Source of the DNA: Thiomicrorhabdus heinhorstiae
Lineage (GTDB): Bacteria > Pseudomonadota > Gammaproteobacteria > Thiomicrospirales > Thiomicrospiraceae
Direction of reading: 5' to 3'
DNA length: 62,019 nucleotides
Assembly: GCF_013391765.2 (NCBI RefSeq)
Contig: NZ_JACBGI020000013.1
Coordinates: 1-62,019 of the forward strand
Shown: positions 45,503-53,992 of the stretch, piece by piece
How the letters are laid out: every line of letters starts with the position of its first letter
Position numbering within the stretch: position 1 is the first letter of the stretch
Program-made: the position numbers and the translations under genes
Notes under the pieces: generated by a model
Databases searched by the model: none
What the model was told of the DNA's origin: nothing
The model's input: only the letters and a program-made list of their open reading frames with translations

Positions 45503-47518
45503 ATGAAATCGCTTATCCGAATGAAACCGGTCAGTCTGGCTGTTGCCATCTGTTTATCTCCGCACCTGCAGGCTTTTGCCGCCGATGAATCGGGGGTATT
45601 TACTCTCGGTGCCATCGAAGTCACCGAACAGTCCGACAGTAAAGGACATGTTGAAATCGTCACTCAGGAACATATTCGCAGTCGCGGACAGACCAATGCA
45701 GGGGAAGCGATTGCCGACGTGCCGGGCGTCAGCATCCAGTCCGGCGGTCGGCGAGCGGAAACCCGCGCCAATATCCGCGGTTTCGATTCGCGTCAGATCA
45801 CCTTGAATCTGGACGGCATACCGATTTACATTCCCTACGACGGCAATATCGACCTGAGTCGTTTTTTGATCGCCGATCTCAGCCGTATCGAAATATCCAA
45901 AAGCCTTGGTTCCTTGCTTGAAGGGCCGAATAATATGGGCGGCTCCATCAACCTGGTCACTCGCCGTCCGGATCGCGCGATGGAAGTCGATGCCAATATC
46001 GGCTTCGAAGCCGGGAAAAACGGTGTTTTTAAAAATGCTCAGAATATTCAGGTCGGCAGTCGCCTGAATGAGCGCTTCTACCTCAGCGGCGGTATCGCCC
46101 GGGTATTCAGTGACGATTTCCCTCTCTCAGACGATCTTGAACCGACTTTAAACGGCGGAACTATTTATCAGGATGAAGGGGATCGTTTACATTCCGGTAG
46201 CGAGAGCACCACAGGAAACCTGAAAATCGGCTTTACCCCGAATAGCGAAGATGAATACGCCTTAAGCTATTACCGCACCGAAGGACGCAAGGATTCCCCT
46301 CCGTACGCCGGCTCGGCCGACAGCGTAAGATATTGGGACTGGCCGCAGTGGGACAAAGAAAGCCTTTACTATGTCGGTCATACACAATTCGGGCAAGGTT
46401 ATGTCAAAACCAGACTGTTCTACGATCACTTTGAAAATGCCTTGAATTCTTACGACGACGACACCTACAGCAGTGTAACAAAAGGCTACGCTTTCCGTTC
46501 GCAATACGACGATCACAGCATCGGAGGCAGTATTGAAGCAGGAGTGCAACTTGATAATCATCTGGTCAAAACCGCCCTGCACATCAAGCACGACGAGCAT
46601 AAAGAACGTGACTTGAATAAGGACAATGCCACAGTAGATCAGAGCTGGCGCACCTATCGCGGGCATACTTACTCACTGGGATTGGAAGATCATATCCAAC
46701 TTTCGCCGCAAGCCGATCTGACGCTCGGCTATCGCCACGATATTTACGAACTGACCCTGACTGACGATGGCGATCCTGCCAACGCTCCGCAAGGCTCGCA
46801 GGAAAAGGACAACTTCCAGATCAAGACATCCTACGATTTGGGAGCACATCGCCTGTTTGCCGGCATATCATTAAAATCACGTTTTCCGAATATGAAAGAT
46901 CTATTCTCCTATCGACTCGGGCAGGCGATTCCAAACGTCAACCTGCAAGCCGAACAAGCCATCCATTATGAGATCGGTTCCAAAGGCGTTTCAGGCAGCC
47001 TAAATTATCAGGCAAACCTGTTCTACTCCGATATTGAAGATGCGATCGAAAGCGTTACCGTTGCCAGCACCGAGTGCGGCGGCACGACCTGTTTGCAAAA
47101 CCAGAACGTCGGAAAAGCGACTTCGAAAGGTGCAGAACTGAAATTGAACTATCCCTTGAATGAACAATGGGATGCCAGTTTGAACTACGCCTACCTGCTT
47201 CGCGATCTGGCCGATAAAACTCTGGTTCCGACTTACTCACCGGAACATACCGCCCGCGCATCTCTTGACTGGTATCCACAATCTAAATGGAATTTCGGTA
47301 TCGACTGGCGTTATCAATCCGACAGCGAAACCAATACCGACGGTTCTCGTCCGGTCGTGGCATTCAGCCTGTGGGATTTGCGAGCTCACTATGATATCAA
47401 CAAAAACTTCAGCACAGATGTCGTACTTAAAAACGCTCTGGACTCCAATTACGAAATTGCCGAAGGCGATCCTATGCCGGGTCGAACTCTGTGGGCCAAC
47501 CTGCACGCACGCTTTTAA
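45503..47518 (+). CDS. TonB-dependent outer membrane receptor 1
   Basis: 671 aa. Signal peptide ends LQAFA; the TonB box is probably GAIEVTE (about residue 35). The plug domain has DVPGVSIQSGGRRAETRANI and LEGPNNMGGSINLVTRRP (about residue 140), the usual plug pattern. A 22-strand barrel follows and ends with a C-terminal phenylalanine (HARF). It imports a large or scarce ligand across the outer membrane. The ModE-type box just upstream suggests a molybdenum, tungsten or metallophore ligand; homology alone does not say. Confidence 0.9.
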   Translation: MKSLIRMKPVSLAVAICLSPHLQAFAADESGVFTLGAIEVTEQSDSKGHVEIVTQEHIRSRGQTNAGEAIADVPGVSIQSGGRRAETRANIRGFDSRQITLNLDGIPIYIPYDGNIDLSRFLIADLSRIEISKSLGSLLEGPNNMGGSINLVTRRPDRAMEVDANIGFEAGKNGVFKNAQNIQVGSRLNERFYLSGGIARVFSDDFPLSDDLEPTLNGGTIYQDEGDRLHSGSESTTGNLKIGFTPNSEDEYALSYYRTEGRKDSPPYAGSADSVRYWDWPQWDKESLYYVGHTQFGQGYVKTRLFYDHFENALNSYDDDTYSSVTKGYAFRSQYDDHSIGGSIEAGVQLDNHLVKTALHIKHDEHKERDLNKDNATVDQSWRTYRGHTYSLGLEDHIQLSPQADLTLGYRHDIYELTLTDDGDPANAPQGSQEKDNFQIKTSYDLGAHRLFAGISLKSRFPNMKDLFSYRLGQAIPNVNLQAEQAIHYEIGSKGVSGSLNYQANLFYSDIEDAIESVTVASTECGGTTCLQNQNVGKATSKGAELKLNYPLNEQWDASLNYAYLLRDLADKTLVPTYSPEHTARASLDWYPQSKWNFGIDWRYQSDSETNTDGSRPVVAFSLWDLRAHYDINKNFSTDVVLKNALDSNYEIAEGDPMPGRTLWANLHARF

Positions 47519-47606
47519 TACATGACGCCCGCCGATGCTGCGGGCGTCCAGATCAAGAAGCATTGAAAACCTTTATCAGCGCACTTTCATTCTCTCTCTT
47601 TTAACC

Positions 47607-49574
47607 ATGCGACTTCAGACCATGCACAAGATATACACTCATTCCACTCTCACCTCTTTGGCCACACTAGGCGTTTCCTGCGCGCTTTTATCTCTCCCTG
47701 CAATCGCAGCCGAACGGCTAGATGCAGTTGAGGTACTTCCCGAAAGAGGCATTCAGACCGACGACGTCTATTCACAACCCAAAAGCTTCACTAATAACAG
47801 TCAGACATTTCAACGCGAAGATTTTCAAGCCTTACCGATTAATAATGCCTATGAAATGCTCGATTATGCTACCGGGGCCTTTATCCAGACTCAAGGGCGA
47901 AAATCGCCTTATTTTGCCAGTATTCGCGCCGGTTCCAATCTGGGAATCATCATTGACGGTGCTTATCTCCCGCCTCCGGCCGCCTCGAAAGTTCTGATGC
48001 AACTTCCGGTCACCGCGATTGAATCCATGACGATTGTCCGGGATGCCAGCGCTCTGAACCTCGGCCCACTGACCTCGATCATCGGCCCGATGACCAGCTC
48101 GAGAACCGAAGGGTTCGTCGTCATCAAAACCCTTAGCGCCACTCATAAACCGAAAACCGAACTCCATGCCCGGCTGGCCAACTTCGGGCAAGCCGGAGCC
48201 AATGCCACCGGCGCCTTACAGCTAAATGAGAACCTATATGCCCGCGCAGTACTCGGCACAGAACGCAAAGACGGTCCCGCCGGTTATGAAAACGGTTACC
48301 AACAAACCGCCGGCCTGTGGAAACTGGAAGGCATTCACGAAAAATTCGATTGGCAAATCAATTTCTTCCACGCCGACGGCAGCCGGGAATTACAGCGCGG
48401 ACTCGATACATCCGGCGTCTCCGATGCCAGATGGGAGTACGATCCGTTACAGATTCGCATGATCAACAGTCAGGCCGGCTTCTACTGGGATGAACACAAT
48501 ACAACCGCCGTACGATTTTCCTATTCGGAAAGCGATGCCGATCTACAGAAGAAAAGCTACCAGAATCCGGCCGCCGATTCCGAAGAAGCAACTCGAGAAC
48601 GTTTCTCCAATCTCGACATCAGTCATGCATGGAAACAAGCCGGAAATACCCTGCGCCTTGGGTACAACTTCATGTTCTATCACAACCCGACCGGCATGCT
48701 GTACTACCCGGGCTATGAACGCAAGGAACACATCCACTCCGTCTACTTGCAGGACGAATATCGCCACGACAATTTCAGCGTCGACTTCGGTTTCAGAAAT
48801 GATCGCCGCCACATCGACAAGGGCTACGAACAGATCGGGACGCAGAAAAAAATCATCGAAGATGTGGCGCTGGACGATCTGTTGACCGCGGCACTCGGTG
48901 CCACCTACAACCCGACACCGGCAGACCTGTTGAGCTTCAGAAGCCTGTATACCGAGCAGCAGCCGATCGGCGTCTACAGTCAGAACAGCGCCCAATTGCC
49001 GAAAGAAAAACGTCTGCGCGGCGAACTCGGCTGGTCGCATGTGTGGCATCAGCTGTTCCGCACGACCCTGACCGCCTTTATCGAAAACCTTGATGACGGC
49101 GCCTATGTTTCGGGGCAGATTGTCGACCCTCAGGATCCGGCATCCTATATCAATATTTACGATGCCGACAGCTGGCAGAACCGCGGTCTGGAACTGGAAA
49201 TCAAAGGTCGGCAGGGAGCTTACGGATATGAACTGGGCTTAAGCCGGGTTGATCCGGAAGAAACGCCGAGCGGGGTCGTCAATGTACCGGAAAACTTGGT
49301 TCGTGCCCGTCTCTATTATCAAACAGCCAAATGGCAGTTTAATCTGGGAATCCGCTCGATGAGCGAATACCTGTCGGCCAACAAAGCCGGAACCGGCATG
49401 GCCGGAGATTTCGTCAGCTACGATGCCAGCATCGGCCACACGTTCAAAATCAGCGGCAACCGACACCAAATCAACCTATTCGCCAAAAACCTCAGCGACG
49501 AGAAGTACGAAACCGTTTACGGCTTCCCAAGCGAAGGAACCAATATCGGAGTGGATTATCGTGTTCAGTTCTAG
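47607..49574 (+). CDS. TonB-dependent outer membrane receptor 2
   Basis: 655 aa from ATG 47607; another ATG at 47622 is equally possible because neither has a clear ribosome site. The signal peptide ends LPAIAA and a TonB box LDAVEVLPE follows. The plug is atypical: IRAGSNLGIIIDGAYLPPP and IVRDASALNLGPLTSIIGP replace the common RGPxSxLYG region. The barrel ends VDYRVQF. It overlaps the binding-protein gene by 14 nt. Two different receptors feeding one ABC transporter suggest two forms of the ligand or redundancy. Confidence 0.87.
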   Translation: MRLQTMHKIYTHSTLTSLATLGVSCALLSLPAIAAERLDAVEVLPERGIQTDDVYSQPKSFTNNSQTFQREDFQALPINNAYEMLDYATGAFIQTQGRKSPYFASIRAGSNLGIIIDGAYLPPPAASKVLMQLPVTAIESMTIVRDASALNLGPLTSIIGPMTSSRTEGFVVIKTLSATHKPKTELHARLANFGQAGANATGALQLNENLYARAVLGTERKDGPAGYENGYQQTAGLWKLEGIHEKFDWQINFFHADGSRELQRGLDTSGVSDARWEYDPLQIRMINSQAGFYWDEHNTTAVRFSYSESDADLQKKSYQNPAADSEEATRERFSNLDISHAWKQAGNTLRLGYNFMFYHNPTGMLYYPGYERKEHIHSVYLQDEYRHDNFSVDFGFRNDRRHIDKGYEQIGTQKKIIEDVALDDLLTAALGATYNPTPADLLSFRSLYTEQQPIGVYSQNSAQLPKEKRLRGELGWSHVWHQLFRTTLTAFIENLDDGAYVSGQIVDPQDPASYINIYDADSWQNRGLELEIKGRQGAYGYELGLSRVDPEETPSGVVNVPENLVRARLYYQTAKWQFNLGIRSMSEYLSANKAGTGMAGDFVSYDASIGHTFKISGNRHQINLFAKNLSDEKYETVYGFPSEGTNIGVDYRVQF

Positions 49575-50619
49575 TATTCGCCATATCGCGCCCAAATCCC
49601 TTTATGCCGCAAGCATTCTGATCCTGGCGATGATCAGCAATGCAGCTGCGGACGATGCATGTCACTTAAAACATGAACCGCAACGCGTCTATTCCGCAAA
49701 CCCGGTCGTAACCTATTTAATGATGGCCTTGGCTCCGGAAAAGCTGGTCGGCTGGAATTTTCCTCCCCCGCCGCAAGCCCGCGGCATCTTTCCCGACAAT
49801 AGCTTCGACAAGCCGGTGATCGGCGGCTGGTTCGGCCAGGGCAGAACACCGAATATGGAAGAGCTGATCCGTTCCAAGCCGGATCTGATGCTGCTTTCCG
49901 GGGCCACCGTCAATACCGACCAGCAGCGGGTAGTGGAAAAACTCGGAGTACCGGTCTGTTATCTCAAGCTCGACCGCCTGACGGATTATCCGCAGGACTT
50001 GCGAAATCTCGGCCACTGGCTTGGAAAAGCGCAGCGCGGCGAAAAGCTGGCACAAGAAGTAGAACAGATCCTGAACCGACTCGCCGAACACAAACGCATG
50101 TTGCAGGCGCAAGGAGCGCTGAAGACCGTCTATTACGCTGAATCGACCAGCGGATTGGCAACCGAATGCCGCGGATCGATTCACTCCGAGGCAATCCCGC
50201 TTGCTGGCGGAATCAATCCGCATATCTGCCCGAACGATCATGCAAAACAAAGTCGTTTCGGCCGCGTCGATATTAATTTCGAGCAACTGCTGCGTTATAA
50301 CCCGGATGCCATCGTTACCCAGGAAATCGGATTTTACGAACGTGTTTATCAGGATGCGAAATGGCGCAGCCTGAAAGCGGTGCAGAACCGTCAGGTCTTT
50401 TTCATGCCGCAGGTTCCTTTCCGCTGGATGGATCGCCCACCATCGCTTATGCGTCTGCTGGCGGCGGAGTGGCTGATGGCCCAGCTTTATCCGCAGTCGT
50501 TAAATACCGATTTATTGAAAGTCAGCGGCGACTTTATCGAGACCTTTTTTCAAGTGCGCCCTGACGACGCGCAACTCAAACGCATTCTAAATGGAGAAAT
50601 TGTCGATGAAAGACGCTAA
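49561..50619 (+). CDS. Periplasmic substrate-binding protein, FecB/BtuF (class III) type
   Basis: 352 aa from GTG 49561, inside the end of receptor 2 and preceded by GGAG; the frame upstream is only overlap. Signal peptide ends ISNAAA. Family features: RVYSANPVVTYLMMALAPEKLVGW at the start of the mature domain, SKPDLMLLSGAT (about residue 103) and NPDAIVTQEIG (about 245). This class serves siderophores, cobalamin and heme; the Haemophilus molybdate protein MolA also belongs to it. Cysteines in ATECRG and HICPN are unusual for the class and might be ligand contacts. Confidence 0.85.
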   Translation: MFSSSIRHIAPKSLYAASILILAMISNAAADDACHLKHEPQRVYSANPVVTYLMMALAPEKLVGWNFPPPPQARGIFPDNSFDKPVIGGWFGQGRTPNMEELIRSKPDLMLLSGATVNTDQQRVVEKLGVPVCYLKLDRLTDYPQDLRNLGHWLGKAQRGEKLAQEVEQILNRLAEHKRMLQAQGALKTVYYAESTSGLATECRGSIHSEAIPLAGGINPHICPNDHAKQSRFGRVDINFEQLLRYNPDAIVTQEIGFYERVYQDAKWRSLKAVQNRQVFFMPQVPFRWMDRPPSLMRLLAAEWLMAQLYPQSLNTDLLKVSGDFIETFFQVRPDDAQLKRILNGEIVDERR

Positions 50620-51640
50620 ACCACGCAAACCGACTTTGGGAGTCATGTTGCATGTGACGCCGCAAGATGAGCAAACGCCGACACAGACCTATGCCGAATT
50701 CGGTCGTCTGGTCCGCGAAATCGAAACTCTCGGCTACCAGCAGGCCTGGGTAACGGAACATCATTTTACACCGCACAGTCTGACTCCGGCTCCGTTGTTG
50801 ATGATGGGACACTTTCTGGCACAAACCACCCGTTTACAGCTGGGATCCGCCGCCGTTCTGGTCGGATTTCACAATCCGATCGAAGTCGCCGAACAACTGG
50901 CAACCCTGAATACCCTCTATCCGCAACGCGTGCTATGCGGCTTTGCCAAGGGCGGCCCTTTCGAATCACAGAATGCCGCCTTCAAGGCAGATGCCGAACT
51001 CAGCCGGGCACGCATGGAAGAAGCCGTTCCGGCAGTGCTTAAATTAATTAATCATCCAAGCAGCAACCACCTTGGAAAACACTATCAATGGGGAACGCTA
51101 AACCTGCATCCGCGCACTCACCTTGCCGCGGCTCAATGTTTTATGGCGACTTCCCACCCATCCAGTCTGGAAATCGCGACACACCACGATCTGGGTTTGA
51201 TGGCCGCACAATTCTGGGACCAAGCCAAAATTGAAGCCAATATCGCCGCTTACCGTCATTTGCATCCTCAGGGAAAAACACCGCAAATGATGGCCGCACG
51301 CGGACTGTTCATTGCCGACAGTGAAGAAGAGGCCCAGACACTTGCATGGCAGCATATCCAGAGTTTTCGCGCTCAAAAAGCGCAACTATGGGGACAAAAA
51401 GGCACAAATCATCGAGGCCCGATGCAGGGATTAAGTAAAGAAGAACTGCTTGAACGCATGCTGTGCGGCACGATGGAGCAGGTCAGCCAACAGGTACAGA
51501 GTCTGATCGATATCGGTGTCAGCCAGCTCGGTCTCAATCCATTAACCTCGGATCACAATACCCGCTTACAGCAATTGCAGTGCTTCAAAAACGCCATCTG
51601 GGATCCTCTACTGAAAAACCGCTACGAGGACGCCGCGTGA
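50606..51640 (+). CDS. LLM-class flavin-dependent monooxygenase
   Basis: 344 aa luciferase-like enzyme using reduced FMN and oxygen. The start at 50606 is supported by GGAG nine bases upstream. Luciferase-family features include WVTEHHFTPHSLTPAPLLMMG (about residue 47), VLVGFHNPIEVAEQLATL (about 88) and RVLCGFAKGGPFESQ (about 113). It overlaps the preceding gene by 14 nt and the permease by 4 nt, so it is part of the transport operon. The substrate is unknown; oxidative release of a metal from a metallophore or desulfonation are possibilities. Confidence 0.87.
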   Translation: MKDAKPRKPTLGVMLHVTPQDEQTPTQTYAEFGRLVREIETLGYQQAWVTEHHFTPHSLTPAPLLMMGHFLAQTTRLQLGSAAVLVGFHNPIEVAEQLATLNTLYPQRVLCGFAKGGPFESQNAAFKADAELSRARMEEAVPAVLKLINHPSSNHLGKHYQWGTLNLHPRTHLAAAQCFMATSHPSSLEIATHHDLGLMAAQFWDQAKIEANIAAYRHLHPQGKTPQMMAARGLFIADSEEEAQTLAWQHIQSFRAQKAQLWGQKGTNHRGPMQGLSKEELLERMLCGTMEQVSQQVQSLIDIGVSQLGLNPLTSDHNTRLQQLQCFKNAIWDPLLKNRYEDAA

Positions 51641-52680
51641 CTCCATCGGAAAACCATTCTTCCTCCACTTCGATGCGCGGCGGCATGTTGTTGATCGCCT
51701 TGTCTCTTCTTCTGATCGGAGTCGCCTTGCTCTCTCTGACACTCGGTCGCTACGACTTCGCACCTTTAAGCAGTCTGACGGAGTTATTCCGTCACTGGGG
51801 CTGGCTTGAAGGTCAAGCCGATCCAACGGTCATCAGCATACTTATCGATGTGCGTCTGCCGAGAATTCTGGCTGCCATTCTTATTGGTGCCGCTCTGGCC
51901 GTCGGCGGCGCCGCTTTTCAGGCACTGTTTATGAACCCGCTGGTTTCACCCGGCGTACTCGGCGTGCTTTCCGGTTCGGCATTCGGCGCTTCTCTGGGCA
52001 TTCTGCTGTTCGACAGCCTGTGGATAATGCAACTACTGACTTTCGTATTCGGTCTGGCAGCGGTGGCAATTGCGTTGTTACTGGCTAAGGGAGAGTTGCG
52101 TAACAACATGGTGATACTAGTGCTTGGCGGCATGATTACCGGAGCGCTTTTTACCGCCTTTCTGTCGATCATCAAATACGTTGCCGACCCTTACAGCAAA
52201 CTGCCGGCCATCACTTACTGGCTGATGGGGTCGCTGGCCAATATCCAGAATGACCTTCTGCTGTGGAGCGCACCGTTTGTTCTTGTCGGGCTGGTGCTTA
52301 TGATCGCCCACGGACATGTCTTAAATGTCCTCAGTCTCGGCGACGACGAAGCCCGAACACTGGGCATCAATGTCGAGAGGAAACGTTTTTTGATTATCGT
52401 TATCGCCACATTTCTCGGCGCGGTGACGGTTACGCTCGGCGGCATGATCGGCTGGGTCGGGCTGGTGATTCCGCATCTGACCCGTCTGCTGCTCGGCGCG
52501 GATAATCGTTTGCTTTTGCCGGCATCGGCACTGCTGGGAGCCACCTATCTGCTTATCGTTGACGACATTGCCCGCCTGACCTTGAGTATCGAAATTCCGA
52601 TCGGTATTCTCACCGCGCTGATCGGTCTGCCGGTTTTCGCCTGGGCATTAAAAAACGTTAGAAAAGGATGGCAAGCATGA
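51637..52680 (+). CDS. FecCD/BtuC-type ABC permease
   Basis: 347 aa from GTG 51637, sharing GTGA with the preceding stop, ribosome site GAGGA. About ten transmembrane helices. Family motifs: VRLPRILAAILIGAALAVGGAAFQALFMNPLVSPGVLGV (about residues 67-105), LSLGDDEARTLGI (about 232, the ATPase-contact loop) and GWVGLVIPHLTRLL. One permease gene is present, consistent with a homodimer. It overlaps the globin gene by 4 nt. Confidence 0.9.
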   Translation: MTPSENHSSSTSMRGGMLLIALSLLLIGVALLSLTLGRYDFAPLSSLTELFRHWGWLEGQADPTVISILIDVRLPRILAAILIGAALAVGGAAFQALFMNPLVSPGVLGVLSGSAFGASLGILLFDSLWIMQLLTFVFGLAAVAIALLLAKGELRNNMVILVLGGMITGALFTAFLSIIKYVADPYSKLPAITYWLMGSLANIQNDLLLWSAPFVLVGLVLMIAHGHVLNVLSLGDDEARTLGINVERKRFLIIVIATFLGAVTVTLGGMIGWVGLVIPHLTRLLLGADNRLLLPASALLGATYLLIVDDIARLTLSIEIPIGILTALIGLPVFAWALKNVRKGWQA

Positions 52681-53195
52681 ACACGCCAAAAACGTCACCC
52701 GGCTCCTGTCCGGTCAGCCCGGCATTCAGACGTGAAGACTACCCGGATGCGCCTTTTCCCGATCAGGAAATCTATCAGCACCTTGGAGAAGAGAGCATTC
52801 GCAAGTTGATTCGCCGTCATCACCGGCTGATGCGAACCAGTCATATCGGCCATCTGTTCGGCAAGGACGATCAACGCTTCGAGCGCATTATCGAGTACAC
52901 CTGCGATTATTTTGTCGAAATGCTCGGTGGGCCGAAATATTTTACCGGCCAACGTGGAGAACCTCGGCTCGGTCGTCGCCATCGTCCTTTTGCTCTCACT
53001 CCGGCTGACCGCGAAGCGTGGCTGGACTTTTTCCGTCAGGCTTTGATGGAAAACGCCATTCCGCAGGAAATTGCACAAAATCTCTGGAACTGGGTCGAAC
53101 CTCTGTCGATGCGTTTTCTCACTCCGCGCATCGCACCGCAGCAATTGCAAAGAATGTATCTGTATACAGACAAGACGGGAAAAACCGATGATTAA
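52677..53195 (+). CDS. Truncated (group II-like) hemoglobin
   Basis: 172 aa; start at 52677 shares ATGA with the permease. A two-over-two globin pattern is visible: YFVEMLGGPKYFTGQRGEP, RRHRPFALTPADREAWLDFFRQALME, with the proximal histidine in RRHRPF. A Pro-rich N-terminal extension of about 40 residues precedes the globin fold. It is unusual between an ABC permease and its ATPase. Oxygen or NO binding, perhaps supplying oxygen to the LLM monooxygenase, is inference. Confidence 0.83.
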   Translation: MNTPKTSPGSCPVSPAFRREDYPDAPFPDQEIYQHLGEESIRKLIRRHHRLMRTSHIGHLFGKDDQRFERIIEYTCDYFVEMLGGPKYFTGQRGEPRLGRRHRPFALTPADREAWLDFFRQALMENAIPQEIAQNLWNWVEPLSMRFLTPRIAPQQLQRMYLYTDKTGKTDD

Positions 53196-53973
53196 AATCC
53201 ACCAACTCAGCGCCGGACACGACTCCGCGAATGTATTTTCCAATCTGAATCTAACCCTGAGGGAAGGCGAAATCGTCAGTTTGCTCGGCGCCAACGGCTG
53301 TGGCAAAACCACTCTGTTGAGAACAGCACTCGGGCTGCATCCGAAACGCAGCGGTTCGGTAAAGGTTAACAATCAGGATTTCCATCGCATGGATGCCGGT
53401 CAACGCGCCCGCCTGATCAGCTATGTTCCGCAATATCATCGCCTGGCATTCGGTTATCCAGTAATCGAGATGGTGTTGATGGGGACTCAGGCCGGAAAAT
53501 CCGGCTGGAGACGACCGAATGCCGCAGATCGAGAAAATGCCGAAAACGCTTTGGAATTAATGAATATTGATCATCTGCGCAATCGCCCTTACACCCAACT
53601 CTCAGGAGGACAGAGGCAATTGGTTTTGATTGCACGAGCTCTTGCACAGAATACGCCGATCATCTTTATGGATGAGCCGACCAACGGACTGGACTTCGGC
53701 AACCAGATCAAACTTCTGGAAAAAATCCGCAGCCTGAAATCGCAGGGCAAGAGCGTGCTGTTTACCACCCACCATCCCGAGCAGGCGTTAAGTACCGCGA
53801 CAAGAGCGATCAGCATGCGTAACGGACAGATCGCCAAAGACGGACGACCGCGCGACGTTCTGCAAGTTGAACATTTACGTGAGCTTTATCAGCTGGATGA
53901 ACGTCAGCTACCGGATGGCTATTGGCCGACCTCGTTTATCAACACGAATACCACCCGGCAAGATGTTGCATGA
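53188..53973 (+). CDS. ABC transporter ATPase, FecE/BtuD type
   Basis: 261 aa. The start at 53188 overlaps the globin stop by 8 nt; an extended frame reads through the globin gene and is rejected. Walker A GANGCGKTTLL (about residue 36), signature LSGGQRQLVLIARAL (about 136) and Walker B IIFMDEPTNGLDFG (about 158) are intact. Last gene of the transport operon; hemN follows convergently. Confidence 0.93.
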   Translation: MIKIHQLSAGHDSANVFSNLNLTLREGEIVSLLGANGCGKTTLLRTALGLHPKRSGSVKVNNQDFHRMDAGQRARLISYVPQYHRLAFGYPVIEMVLMGTQAGKSGWRRPNAADRENAENALELMNIDHLRNRPYTQLSGGQRQLVLIARALAQNTPIIFMDEPTNGLDFGNQIKLLEKIRSLKSQGKSVLFTTHHPEQALSTATRAISMRNGQIAKDGRPRDVLQVEHLRELYQLDERQLPDGYWPTSFINTNTTRQDVA

Positions 53974-53992
53974 TTCATTCGACAGGATTTGG

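Noticed and set aside
45503-53973. Simple iron-siderophore uptake operon
   Set aside because: Fits the protein families but leaves the ModE-type box and the mop/modD context unexplained, and no Fur-box-like sequence was seen upstream. Kept as the main competing explanation rather than excluded.
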